Positions 1 to 7,050 of a stretch of DNA of 7,515 nucleotides are shown one piece after another. The notes beneath the pieces were generated by a model. The model was not told the origin of the DNA. It did not search any database and saw only the letters and a list, made by a program, of their open reading frames with translations. The translations under genes and the position numbers were made by a program. Each line of letters begins with the position of its first letter. The first letter of the stretch is position 1. The DNA is from an uncultured Eubacteriales bacterium. GTDB lineage: Bacteria > Bacillota > Clostridia > UBA1381. Location: the NCBI GenBank assembly GCA_900556575.1, contig USPO01000068.1:1-7515 (forward strand), given 5' to 3'.

Positions 1-530
1 CTTGTGTCAACACGGATAATATCGCTTCCGTCAACAAATAACGGAACCTGAATAACCGCACCTGTTTCAAGAGTTGCCGGCTTTGTAGCACCTGTTGCTG
101 TGTTGCCTGCAAAACCAGGCTCTGTCTCTGTGATAGCCAGCTCAACAAATGTCGGCGGCTCAAGACCGAATACGTTACCCTTGTATGATAAAACCTTACA
201 TACGTCATTTTCCTTAACAAACTTCATTGCATCGCCGACTGTGTCCATGCTGATGGGGAGCATATCGAAAGTTTCCTGATCCATGAAGTAGTAAAGATCT
301 CCGTCATTGTATGAATACTGCATATCCTTTCTTTCTACATATGCATTTTCAAACTTCTCTGTCGGTCTGAATGTCTTTTCAACAACACTTCCTGTTATAA
401 CATTCTTAATCTTTGTTCTTACAAAAGCTGCGCCTTTACCCGGCTTTACGTGCTGGAATTCTACTACCTGCCAAACTCCGCCGTCTAATTCAAATGTAAC
501 GCCATTTCTGAAATCGCCTGCTGTTACCAT
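1..530 (-). CDS. efp: Elongation factor P, 3' end cut by window edge
   Basis: EF-P binds ribosomes stalled on polyproline stretches, between the P and E sites, and promotes peptide bond formation in the cytoplasm. The reverse-strand translation starts [10 protein letters not shown] and runs 176 codons to the edge, ending IIRVDTR. Families of this type are about 185 residues and end with a TGEY-type tail, so roughly ten residues are missing. The N-terminal KOW-like domain holds the conserved loop [10 protein letters not shown], with the tip lysine at residue 32. This is the residue modified in EF-P proteins (5-aminopentanol in Bacillus, beta-lysine in E. coli); no modification enzyme is visible here. 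OB domains II and III follow at about residues 66-125 and from about 130. The start is fixed by an AGGAGGA ribosome binding site at 545-539, eight bases upstream. The terminator at 756-783 separates it from the glycosyltransferase gene. The identification is secure from the protein sequence. Confidence 0.97.
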   Translation of the reverse strand, partial: MVTAGDFRNGVTFELDGGVWQVVEFQHVKPGKGAAFVRTKIKNVITGSVVEKTFRPTEKFENAYVERKDMQYSYNDGDLYYFMDQETFDMLPISMDTVGDAMKFVKENDVCKVLSYKGNVFGLEPPTFVELAITETEPGFAGNTATGATKPATLETGAVIQVPLFVDGSDIIRVDT

Positions 531-561
531 AATTGTAATCCTCCTAATAATTCATTCGTTC

Positions 562-582
562 AATAGGGACATATGCCCCATT
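562..582 (-). other. Small hairpin in the efp 5' leader
   Basis: On the minus strand AATGGGG pairs with TCCCTATT-side bases to give a seven-base-pair stem (one G-U pair) around a seven-base loop, CATATGT. It lies 16 bases upstream of the efp ribosome binding site. It could protect the mRNA end or affect translation, but there is no U-run after it, so it is not a terminator. A chance hairpin is possible. Confidence 0.3.
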
Positions 583-666
583 ATCCTGCTGTCGATTTTT
601 ATTTCTGCTATATGAAATACAGAATTGAAACCGACATGATAACACTATATATATTTTACCTTATTT

Positions 667-694
667 ATAATAAAAAATCAATAGTTTTTTTCAA
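667..694 (-). promoter_or_regulatory. Candidate efp promoter
   Basis: On the minus strand TTGAAA (694-689) is separated by 16 bases from TATTAT (672-667). Transcription would start near 660, giving a leader of about 130 bases before efp. The surrounding 650-755 is extremely AT-rich, so matches arise easily; TATAGT at 649-644 is an alternative -10 without a good -35. Confidence 0.4.
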
Positions 695-755
695 ATTTAT
701 TTAAATTTATTGAAAAAATTTTTCACTTTTTTTGTCTGTATGTAAAAAACATATT

Positions 756-783
756 AAAAAGCGGCGATTTTTAACATCGCCGC
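756..783 (-). terminator. Intrinsic terminator of the glycosyltransferase gene
   Basis: A perfect eight-base-pair GC-rich stem (GCGGCGAT at 761-768 with ATCGCCGC at 776-783) encloses a seven-base loop. On the minus strand it is followed by TTTTT (760-756). It sits six bases after the stop codon of the glycosyltransferase and isolates that gene from efp. Confidence 0.9.
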
Positions 784-789
784 TGCTGT

Positions 790-2064
790 TTATCTTCTTT
801 CTCTATTAGCCTCAATCTTTTCTGCTCTAACCTCAGGACCATTATGTCTTGTCGGTTCCCATTCAACGTTCTTAAATATTGCAACAATTGAAATTGGAAT
901 ATACGTAAATAAGAATATCGGGAATGTGAAGAGATATATGAATTTTTTCCATCCGTTAGTATGTATTCTCTTTCCTTCCGTAATCGTTGTTATAGCACCT
1001 ATAACGAACAGCATTATATATCCATTTACTATCCATTGACACAGTGATATTGCAAGTGACTGCCAGTCCTCACCATAATATGCACCTGCAATCAATGCAA
1101 ATGCATTTACCAGGAATATGAATATTGAAACGAATATCATAGGTAAAACAGTCATTGCCATATCGTAGCAGGTTGTACTTCTCTTTTTAAAGATGCTTGC
1201 AATTAAATCCTTTCCATATTTACCAAATACCTGCAAGAAACCTCTCGCCCATCTAAGACGCTGTTTCCATGACTGTTTAAATGTTACCGGCTGTTCATCA
1301 TATAAGATAGCATCTTTGCAGTAAGCTATCCTCTCACCCTTAATCGCATGTGCAATCGAAAATTCTATGTCCTCCGTAAGCAAGAAGAATTTCCAACCGC
1401 TTATATTCTTAATTACATCCTTGTGAACAAGGAAACCGGTTCCCGATATTGCACATCCGGTATTTAAGAGCATTCTCGGATAATTCAAGAATTTAGACTC
1501 TCTTATGTACCATAATGCATATCCTGCACTTATCCAATTTGTTCCGTAATTAATTGAATTACGATAACTTGTTATAATTCTGTGACCATCCGAGAAAGTT
1601 TCGTTCATTGACTTGATATAATCTCTATCGAGAATATTATCTGCGTCAAACACCATAAATCCGTCATAAACATCCGTTCCCTTTTCGGTGAATATTCTGT
1701 TTATCGCATAATCAAGAGCATATCCCTTTCCCACTTTTTCCATATCATTACGCACAAAAACAATAGCACCGGCATTTGCGGCTGCATCTGCTGTTTTATC
1801 TGTACAGTTATCTGCAATAACATATACATCTATTAATTCCTGTGGATATGACTGATGATGGATTGAATCTACCAATGTTGAAATTACGTTTTCTTCGTTA
1901 CGAGCGGAAATTAACACAGCAAATCTGTGCATTTTTACCGGCTGCTTGTGCGGCTTATCCTTTTTTATATAAGGCACAAGAAAATAGAAGAACTGATAAA
2001 AATATAAAACAAAGAATAACAGTCCTACTATTAGATTAATGTATTTTACTGTTTCGATTATCAT
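790..2064 (-). CDS. Membrane-anchored family 2 glycosyltransferase
   Basis: A 424-residue GT-A fold family 2 glycosyltransferase that would transfer a sugar from a nucleotide-sugar on the cytoplasmic face of the membrane; donor and acceptor cannot be read from sequence. One membrane helix lies at about 9-31. The catalytic domain follows: ISARNEE at 52-58, ADN at 84-86 (nucleotide binding), the metal-binding DxD at D140-A-D142, TED at 230-232 (D232 is the expected base), and QRLRW at 268-272, the Q-x-x-R-W motif of processive-type enzymes. Three further helices lie at about 302-327, 337-360 and 375-397, followed by a short charged tail. This layout resembles synthases of beta-linked polysaccharides such as poly-N-acetylglucosamine, cellulose and hyaluronan, but no partner polysaccharide genes are adjacent. 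AGAGGGA at 2077-2071 places the start. It is a single-gene unit with its own promoter and terminator. All key residues are present, so it is probably active. Wall or capsule polysaccharide, or glycolipid synthesis, are the likely roles (inference). Confidence 0.93.
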   Translation of the reverse strand: MIIETVKYINLIVGLLFFVLYFYQFFYFLVPYIKKDKPHKQPVKMHRFAVLISARNEENVISTLVDSIHHQSYPQELIDVYVIADNCTDKTADAAANAGAIVFVRNDMEKVGKGYALDYAINRIFTEKGTDVYDGFMVFDADNILDRDYIKSMNETFSDGHRIITSYRNSINYGTNWISAGYALWYIRESKFLNYPRMLLNTGCAISGTGFLVHKDVIKNISGWKFFLLTEDIEFSIAHAIKGERIAYCKDAILYDEQPVTFKQSWKQRLRWARGFLQVFGKYGKDLIASIFKKRSTTCYDMAMTVLPMIFVSIFIFLVNAFALIAGAYYGEDWQSLAISLCQWIVNGYIMLFVIGAITTITEGKRIHTNGWKKFIYLFTFPIFLFTYIPISIVAIFKNVEWEPTRHNGPEVRAEKIEANRERR

Positions 2065-2106
2065 TTTCTTTCCCTCTGTGAAAATATTGCAATCATCATA
2101 GACTAT

Positions 2107-2135
2107 ATAATATCATAAAGCCTTTAAAAAGTCAA
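2107..2135 (-). promoter_or_regulatory. Sigma-A-type promoter of the glycosyltransferase gene
   Basis: On the minus strand TTGACT (2135-2130), a 17-base spacer and TATTAT (2112-2107) preceded by TGA, an extended -10. Transcription would start near 2100, about 35 bases before the start codon. A seven-base inverted repeat (ATTTCTT/AAGAAAT, 2137-2153) abuts the -35 on its upstream side and could be an operator, though it is AT-rich. Confidence 0.75.
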
Positions 2136-2215
2136 TATTTCTTTTTAAGAAATGCGATGTTTTCTACCTTTTTGTTAATTTTTCAAAAGTAAATATTAAT
2201 TTTTTGTTACATTGA

Positions 2216-2244
2216 TTGTATTATTTACGAAATAATGTTATAAT
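2216..2244 (+). promoter_or_regulatory. Extended -10 promoter of the 86-residue gene
   Basis: TTGTAT (2216-2221), a 17-base spacer and a perfect TATAAT (2239-2244) preceded by TGT, an extended -10 that makes up for the weak -35. Transcription would start near 2251, about 40 bases upstream of the start codon at 2291. It is divergent from the glycosyltransferase promoter, with about 80 bases between the two -35 boxes. Confidence 0.7.
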
Positions 2245-2290
2245 ATAGGTTAATAGATAATTTACAGCGGAAAGGCAGGATATAAACCAT

Positions 2291-2551
2291 ATGGCACAGG
2301 AACAGAAAATCCAGCAGGAAGAAGAAACACCAATGACAAACGAGGAACTTTTAAAGGCAATTTTATCCGAAGCAAAAGAAGTTTCCGAGGGAATTGAGGA
2401 TATTTCAAAAATCACAGATACAGCAAATAGAAACGCCGGACAAAACGTTGAAAACATAGAAAAAGCCGCAGTCAGTCTGCGTGAAAAAACTTGTGTTCAT
2501 TTAAACGAACTGGTAGATGATATGAAAAAAGCGGTTAGTGTTAAGCTTTAA
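2291..2551 (+). CDS. Small acidic helical protein of unknown function
   Basis: I do not recognise the family. The 86-residue product is Glu/Lys/Gln-rich, has no signal peptide or membrane segment, and should be almost entirely helical. The stretch from about 16 to 80 (TNEELLKAILSEAKEVSEGI onward) has heptad-like spacing of Leu, Ile and Val, suggesting a coiled coil or helical hairpin and a cytoplasmic location. There is one cysteine, near residue 68. Support for a real gene: a good promoter at 2216-2244, a terminator immediately at its end, and acidic helical composition unlike a chance frame. The ribosome binding site is mediocre (AGGCAGGA at 2273-2280, ten bases away). An internal ATG at 2333 (residue 15) is preceded by AGGAAGAAG and is an alternative start. 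The stop codon lies inside the terminator stem. A regulatory or scaffolding role is only a guess. Confidence 0.75.
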   Translation: MAQEQKIQQEEETPMTNEELLKAILSEAKEVSEGIEDISKITDTANRNAGQNVENIEKAAVSLREKTCVHLNELVDDMKKAVSVKL

Positions 2552-2567
2552 CACTAACCGCCTTTTT
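2525..2567. terminator. Bidirectional terminator overlapping the coding end
   Basis: A perfect 14-base-pair stem (2531-2544 with 2548-2561) has a three-base loop. It is followed by TTTTT at 2563-2567 on the plus strand, and by TTTTTT on the minus strand (complement of 2525-2530). It ends both the 86-residue gene and the convergent giant gene, whose stop codon is at 2579-2577. The last six codons and the stop of the 86-residue gene form the left arm and loop, and its two Lys codons form the U-run for the other strand. Confidence 0.93.
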
Positions 2568-2576
2568 ACATATAAA

Positions 2577-5500
2577 TTACTTATTTTTATAGTTTTTGTT
2601 ACTTTCAGGATTGTATCCTATTGTATTTTCATTACTTAAATAATTCTGATAACTTGAAGCACCAATTGCATTTAATACCTCATCAACCGTTGAATCTCCA
2701 TAACTTGCAGCTGCCGTCGCATTAGGGGCATACAAATTATCTATTACCAAACCTACCGATATATCGAAGGTTGTTCCCTCTGACGCCGTTATTAATGTGC
2801 CGATTTTTTGTCTAAGCTTTATTTTTAAATTTGTACTTTGTCCGGAAAATCCGTTAAACTTGTATATCTTGCCCTTATTATAAGTCGTACCATCAGAGTC
2901 TGTTATAACAGGATTATTGGCATCATACGAAAATTCTTCAAGATAGTTTCCCTTATTGCTGTCTGAGGAATCATTTTCCTCCGACTCTAAAAGAAACTGC
3001 ACCTGTTCATCTCCAAACGAGGTAATTTCATCATCTGTATTATTTCCCATATCAACAGCATTGTCAGTCACATCCGAAACAGCCGAAGATATCTCATCTC
3101 CTGCTGCATCATCTGTAAAATTATCAACATCGGGCTTTTCCTCTTCCTCAAACACACCGAACAATGAATTATATAGCTCTGCTGCTTCAATCACTGAATC
3201 AGACTCATTTGTTCCTTCAGGAATTTTTATATAACTTTCACCCAATTTATTATTTTCGGTATTGCTCGGATTCGGTATTGTAACTTCCCAGTTTATATAT
3301 TTATCAGCTGCCGATGAATCTATTTTTATATTTGTCCTAAATCCGGTAGAAATCGTATTTCCATATATTTCTGACTCTCCCCTTACTGAAGAATCCTCTT
3401 TAATTAAAGATCCGGCATACTTTAGATGTGACTTATTAAACGGTGTATCTGTCGAAGATGGTGTTATCTCACCATTTTCCGCAACGAATGATAAATATGC
3501 ATTTACCTGCTCCGGCTCTTTTACGCCTACTGTTACAGACGCCTTTTGATTAACCTCATATTTTGTCCATATATCCAGTGCGGTAAAGTTTCCGTAGCCC
3601 CATTCTGTATTTTGATTTTTAGCCGGTTCATCGTCCTCGTAATCTCCAAATTTCATTGCACCATCACTTTCTCCGCTTGAAAAATTAGAAGATACTCCTC
3701 CGAGCTTATTCAATCCGTCTCCTATTTGCTTTGGATACTTATCTTTATCCTGATTGGCATAATACCATACCGTCGAGGCATTCGAGTTAATCCTCGGACT
3801 TTCTGCCTGATTGTTATAATACACTTTATCTCTATCCGTAATATTTCCTATTTCATTAACCATTTTTATCTTAATACCGTTAGGATTATGCTCTGCATCA
3901 AGAATCGGGAAATGTGCCATCCCCATTTCTACATATGATTTAATATTATTTCCATATTCTCCCGCCGGTACAGCATTCCCGTATGCGTCCATTCCGTCCC
4001 ATGATAGTATATATTCTTTAGTACCGTCAATAATTGTTGCTGTTATTGTTACTATATTGTTCTTTTCAGCATCACTTTCTTCATCTCCACTGTTCGTCTG
4101 CCACTCATATCTCTTTTTATCATTATTATATGCTGTAATAGGTTTGTTTTTATCATCAAGCTTATATCCGCTGAAATCCAAGGTTACACTTATATTTTTT
4201 GCTCCCAAAGCATTAAGTTTTTTAATATCTTCATCTTCTAATGTAACCTTGAAATCACCTCCGACACCCATTGTACCGTAATGTGTGTTTCCTTCATTAT
4301 CCTGATAGTTTCCTTTTCCTGTATAAACTAAATTGTTTAGCACAATTGCTGCTTCATTTTCAAAATCATTTTCTGTCTTTAACGACTCATTTCCCGTATA
4401 TGCTTTTAGTGCCTCGGAATCCGGAGTATTAAAAAACATCTTATGTGTGAAATCCCTATCTTTATCAGTCGGCTCATAGTTTCCGAGTATTGTTGACTGA
4501 ACCTGTTTATTATCTATAACAATAGGATTTCCGTTTGAGTCAACCTCATTACGAACCGGCGGTGTTCCTACATCACTGTTTCCCTTACTGAAGAATGAAT
4601 GTTCAAGCGGTGTCAGCTGACTTGTATTTCCGCCGTCCGTGTACAGCTTATAGTTATCAAATAAAAATCCTCTGTTATTTGAATAGAGCAAAAATCCGTA
4701 CGGCTGTATTCCGTTAAGCTTTAAATTATACAAAAATCCGTCCTGTGTCAATACATTAAGCTGAGGATAAATCGAACGCTTATATGCTCCGGCATTTAAA
4801 AACATTACATCCGCCCATACTCTTCCCGTCTTTGCTGTATATGTTGTACCCGATGAAACAGACGTTTCCGCAGCCAATGCTGCCGCGGTATATGACGGTG
4901 TAAAGGTTATTGTTTTGAAATAGGCATTTCCTCCTGTTGTATAAATATAAACTTCCGTATTCGCTTCTACACTCGCTTCTTCACTACCCGTATAAGTCTT
5001 ACCAACTGTTAAAACTGTTTGTTCTTTATCTCCTTGTTTTACACATATCACTGCATTTGTATCTGTACTTGCTGCTGCATTAATCTTTAATGTACCGCTG
5101 TATTGCGGTTTGAAAGAAAAATAATTTTTATCAAATTTTTCACCTATCTTATTTAATTTTATTCCTCTGTCTTTACTATATTCTCCGTTATTAACAGTAA
5201 TATTAGTTTTATTATCATCAGCAATAACGCTTTCAGGCTTTGATGTATTCAAGCTATCCAAATCAATAAAATCCCAAACAATAGCTTTTGCTGCCGGCGT
5301 CTCTGTCGGTGATGCCGTTGGTTCCGGCGATGCCGTGCCTGATACCTCTGCTACCGTAACATCCCATGCCGCAACCTCTGCCGGAGAATTTGCCCATTGT
5401 TCACTTATTGTTCTGTCAAGCGGTTCACGAGTCGGCACAGGAGGAATTGTTGCTCCGGCATCCATTTCCTCAGAATTCTTATCATAAATATATTCTATTG

Positions 5501-6683
5501 AATATATTTGCGTTTTGCCATCCTTCTGATCACTGCCTAATTCTGTAAAGTGCATTCTTGATTCTTCATTCGGAGTTAAATTTGATATTTCCGTTTCATA
5601 ATATTCTTCTCCTTCTTGCGTAGATGTTTTTTTACTTATTTGCTTGTTATTTAAGAAAACACCTCTCTGCCTTCCGGCTCTATCAGCATTAAATCCCCAC
5701 TTAATCCTTATTTTATTAGGATAATGCTTTGGATTTATAGAAATATATCCCGCACTATTTGTTGTATTTTTGTTTGACTCTAACCAGTAACTATATGTTT
5801 TACCTCCTATTTCCTTTTCTTTATTATTTACTATCCAGCCTCTCCTTGTTTTGCTTCCTCCGGTACCCTGAGTTATCTTTATATACTCATTAGCGGCGGT
5901 TACATCAACCGATTCCGGATATTTTGATAAATCACTGGGATTATTTTTCACTTTATCATACATATTTGAAAAATCGCTGCTTATAACTTCCTCCTCTTCT
6001 ATAGATATCGGTGCAGCAGTTGGCATCAAATCACTTTCCGTATATTCGGGCGAAAGAAACCTAAACGAATACGTTCCTGTATATGGTGCGGTAAAGCTCA
6101 GAGGCTCGTATCCCTCTGTCTGACCGTTTACACCATTAGGACCGTTCTTTTCTTCAGTAGGATTTGCAATATATCCCTCACCATCCTTTGTTACATTAAA
6201 TAAATATACCTTTTCTTTGTCTGCCTCGGCACTCAAGTCACTTCCCGAAACAAATATATCATTTCCCTTATCTGTGGGATCAAATGCCGTATTATCACTG
6301 CTCGGCAATGTTACGGCTATACTTGCACCTGAATATGCCTGTCCGGTTGTATCCAGAGAAGATGTAAATTTAATATCCTTTTCAACAACTGCCTGAATAC
6401 TCCTGTCATTAGCTTTTTCAACACTGCTGCCGAATAAAATTGTTTCTCCCTCATTTGCATATACATTAATAACATTTTTACTCGGCATATTAAACTGATT
6501 TCTGTCTCTCCATTCAAGATACGGACGATATGCCTCTGTTCCGCTTGTCCCTGCAATAGCTGTATCTTCTTCCGGAATTGACACCATTTCCTTTGATCCC
6601 TCTGCCAATACCGGTGCTGCACTTGCCGCTAACATTGACAACGACAATGTAAATGCCGCTGCCTGTCTGTTAAAATACTTCAT
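2577..6683 (-). CDS. Giant secreted modular surface protein, no recognised anchor
   Basis: A 1368-residue Sec-exported protein of unknown function. Residues 1-27 are a signal peptide with a hydrophobic core and a likely cut after VLA (27). An N-terminal beta-rich region (51-210) contains RPYLEWR and NEGETILFGSS. A first beta-sandwich-like module is at about 256-402. A linker SPEPTASPTETP lies at about 452-463. A second, carbohydrate-binding-module-like jelly roll is at 467-600, starting VWDF and ending with the Y-I-Y-T-T-G-G-N-A-Y-F pattern. A unique region follows (615-890), then a FlgD-type Ig motif (WDGMDAYGNAVPAGEY, 895-910), a mixed region (960-1060), an acidic Asp/Glu/Ser stretch (1178-1240) and a C-terminal beta domain. 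I see a single cysteine (547). There is no LPXTG motif, S-layer homology repeat, dockerin or C-terminal membrane helix. The ribosome binding site AGGGAGGT (6700-6693) fixes the start, nine bases away. It is second in an operon with the 63-residue gene. Adhesin, glycan-binding or structural surface roles are plausible; no catalytic motif was recognised. Confidence 0.9.
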   Translation of the reverse strand: MKYFNRQAAAFTLSLSMLAASAAPVLAEGSKEMVSIPEEDTAIAGTSGTEAYRPYLEWRDRNQFNMPSKNVINVYANEGETILFGSSVEKANDRSIQAVVEKDIKFTSSLDTTGQAYSGASIAVTLPSSDNTAFDPTDKGNDIFVSGSDLSAEADKEKVYLFNVTKDGEGYIANPTEEKNGPNGVNGQTEGYEPLSFTAPYTGTYSFRFLSPEYTESDLMPTAAPISIEEEEVISSDFSNMYDKVKNNPSDLSKYPESVDVTAANEYIKITQGTGGSKTRRGWIVNNKEKEIGGKTYSYWLESNKNTTNSAGYISINPKHYPNKIRIKWGFNADRAGRQRGVFLNNKQISKKTSTQEGEEYYETEISNLTPNEESRMHFTELGSDQKDGKTQIYSIEYIYDKNSEEMDAGATIPPVPTREPLDRTISEQWANSPAEVAAWDVTVAEVSGTASPEPTASPTETPAAKAIVWDFIDLDSLNTSKPESVIADDNKTNITVNNGEYSKDRGIKLNKIGEKFDKNYFSFKPQYSGTLKINAAASTDTNAVICVKQGDKEQTVLTVGKTYTGSEEASVEANTEVYIYTTGGNAYFKTITFTPSYTAAALAAETSVSSGTTYTAKTGRVWADVMFLNAGAYKRSIYPQLNVLTQDGFLYNLKLNGIQPYGFLLYSNNRGFLFDNYKLYTDGGNTSQLTPLEHSFFSKGNSDVGTPPVRNEVDSNGNPIVIDNKQVQSTILGNYEPTDKDRDFTHKMFFNTPDSEALKAYTGNESLKTENDFENEAAIVLNNLVYTGKGNYQDNEGNTHYGTMGVGGDFKVTLEDEDIKKLNALGAKNISVTLDFSGYKLDDKNKPITAYNNDKKRYEWQTNSGDEESDAEKNNIVTITATIIDGTKEYILSWDGMDAYGNAVPAGEYGNNIKSYVEMGMAHFPILDAEHNPNGIKIKMVNEIGNITDRDKVYYNNQAESPRINSNASTVWYYANQDKDKYPKQIGDGLNKLGGVSSNFSSGESDGAMKFGDYEDDEPAKNQNTEWGYGNFTALDIWTKYEVNQKASVTVGVKEPEQVNAYLSFVAENGEITPSSTDTPFNKSHLKYAGSLIKEDSSVRGESEIYGNTISTGFRTNIKIDSSAADKYINWEVTIPNPSNTENNKLGESYIKIPEGTNESDSVIEAAELYNSLFGVFEEEEKPDVDNFTDDAAGDEISSAVSDVTDNAVDMGNNTDDEITSFGDEQVQFLLESEENDSSDSNKGNYLEEFSYDANNPVITDSDGTTYNKGKIYKFNGFSGQSTNLKIKLRQKIGTLITASEGTTFDISVGLVIDNLYAPNATAAASYGDSTVDEVLNAIGASSYQNYLSNENTIGYNPESNKNYKNK
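3954..4001 (-). other. FlgD-type Ig-like motif inside the giant protein
   Basis: Residues 895-910 read WDGMDAYGNAVPAGEY, matching the W-D-G-x-D-x-x-G-x-x-V-P-x-G-x-Y signature of FlgD Ig-like domains, a beta-sandwich fold common near the ends of long extracellular proteins. Here it is in the middle of the chain, so it probably acts as a structural spacer and does not indicate flagellar hook assembly. Confidence 0.7.
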
Positions 6684-6700
6684 GTACTTATAACCTCCCT

Positions 6701-6892
6701 TTATTCCGTAACATTTACATCCTGTATTCTTACAGTTGTTGTTAAATCTGTTTTTGTGTTTCCATCTCCGTTCAAGAAATGCTCATTCATGAAGTCCGCC
6801 GCATTTCTTCCTCTGCTGCTTGCAAGCAATATTTCTTCCTCATCGTCAAATTGTAAGTAATTAATTTCAGGAACTTCATACTTTCTATTCAT
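6701..6892 (-). CDS. Small 63-residue protein preceding the giant gene
   Basis: The product begins MNRKYEVPEINYLQFDDEEE and continues ILLASSRG. It has no cysteine, no signal peptide and no membrane segment, and is acidic. From memory, gut Clostridia and Bacteroidia carry many short proteins with an N-terminal pattern of Y-E-x-P-E-I, a hydrophobic/acidic patch, then an I-x-x-A-S-(x)-G turn; their function is unknown to me. The ribosome binding site AAGGAGAG (6911-6904) is 11 bases from the ATG. Its stop is 17 bases before the giant gene's start, and the giant gene's ribosome binding site fills that gap, so the two are almost certainly co-transcribed. The A-S-S-R-G stretch at 29-33 could be a processing point, making a peptide-precursor reading possible, but no maturation enzyme is visible. 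It may equally be an accessory or chaperone for the giant protein. Being real is likely; function is unknown. Confidence 0.85.
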   Translation of the reverse strand: MNRKYEVPEINYLQFDDEEEILLASSRGRNAADFMNEHFLNGDGNTKTDLTTTVRIQDVNVTE

Positions 6893-6964
6893 GAATTTAT
6901 TTTCTCTCCTTCCCTAATCCATTCATAATATAGCAATTTCCATACAATTTAGTATAAATAATAC

Positions 6965-6994
6965 TTAATCTTAACTTCCTCAATTTAACCTTAA
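6965..6994. repeat. Two TTAAYCTTAA direct repeats in the operon leader
   Basis: TTAATCTTAA (6965-6974) and TTAACCTTAA (6985-6994) differ at one base and are exactly 20 bases apart, two helical turns. They fall about 20-50 bases downstream of the predicted start of the 63-residue/giant-protein operon. This spacing is usual for tandem regulator half-sites and suggests a repressor or response-regulator site, but AT-rich sequence makes chance matches possible. Confidence 0.35.
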
Positions 6995-7019
6995 TTCTAT
7001 TATCTTTTCTCAATACATC

Positions 7020-7048
7020 ATTATATCAAACTTGTATTGGTTTGTCAA
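7020..7048 (-). promoter_or_regulatory. Perfect-consensus promoter of the small/giant protein operon
   Basis: On the minus strand TTGACA (7048-7043), a 17-base spacer and TATAAT (7025-7020) preceded by TGA, an extended -10. Both hexamers match the sigma-A consensus exactly. Transcription would start near 7013, leaving a leader of about 120 bases before the 63-residue gene. A promoter this strong implies high expression unless a repressor acts. Confidence 0.88.
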
Positions 7049-7050
7049 CT

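Noticed and set aside
307..615. Open frame of 102 codons on the plus strand
   Set aside because: It lies antisense to efp and its leader, the product is a low-complexity hydrophobic/Ser/Thr mix, and there is no ribosome binding site; efp is unmistakable on the other strand.
650..755. Replication-origin-like AT-rich region
   Set aside because: The sequence is AT-rich but I see no DnaA boxes or iterons; it is better explained as the efp promoter region.
2221..2457. Open frame of 78 codons on the minus strand
   Set aside because: It is antisense to the 86-residue gene, lacks a promoter or ribosome binding site of its own, and the opposite strand has promoter, acidic helical product and terminator in the right order.
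2956..3549. Two Ser-rich plus-strand open frames (2956-3234, 3262-3549)
   Set aside because: They are antisense to the acidic stretch of the giant gene; Asp/Glu/Ser codons read backwards give Ser/Val/Phe-rich products, and no initiation signals precede them.
3954..4001. Flagellar hook-capping (FlgD) gene
   Set aside because: Only the Ig-like motif matches; the rest is a secreted modular protein with a signal peptide and no flagellar neighbours.
4524..4544. Dockerin calcium loop in the giant protein (VDSNGNP, about residues 714-720)
   Set aside because: A dockerin needs two such loops about 20-odd residues apart; only one weak copy is present and it lies mid-protein.
6317..6622. Open frame of 101 codons on the minus strand, out of frame with the giant gene
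   Set aside because: It lies wholly within the signal-peptide-proximal part of the giant gene, has no ribosome binding site, and its translation is rich in Gln/Arg/Leu as expected for a frame-shifted reading.
6701..6892. Bacteriocin or RiPP precursor
   Set aside because: The 63-residue protein has no Cys, no GG-type leader boundary and no modification or export gene nearby; kept as unknown, with processing noted only as a possibility.
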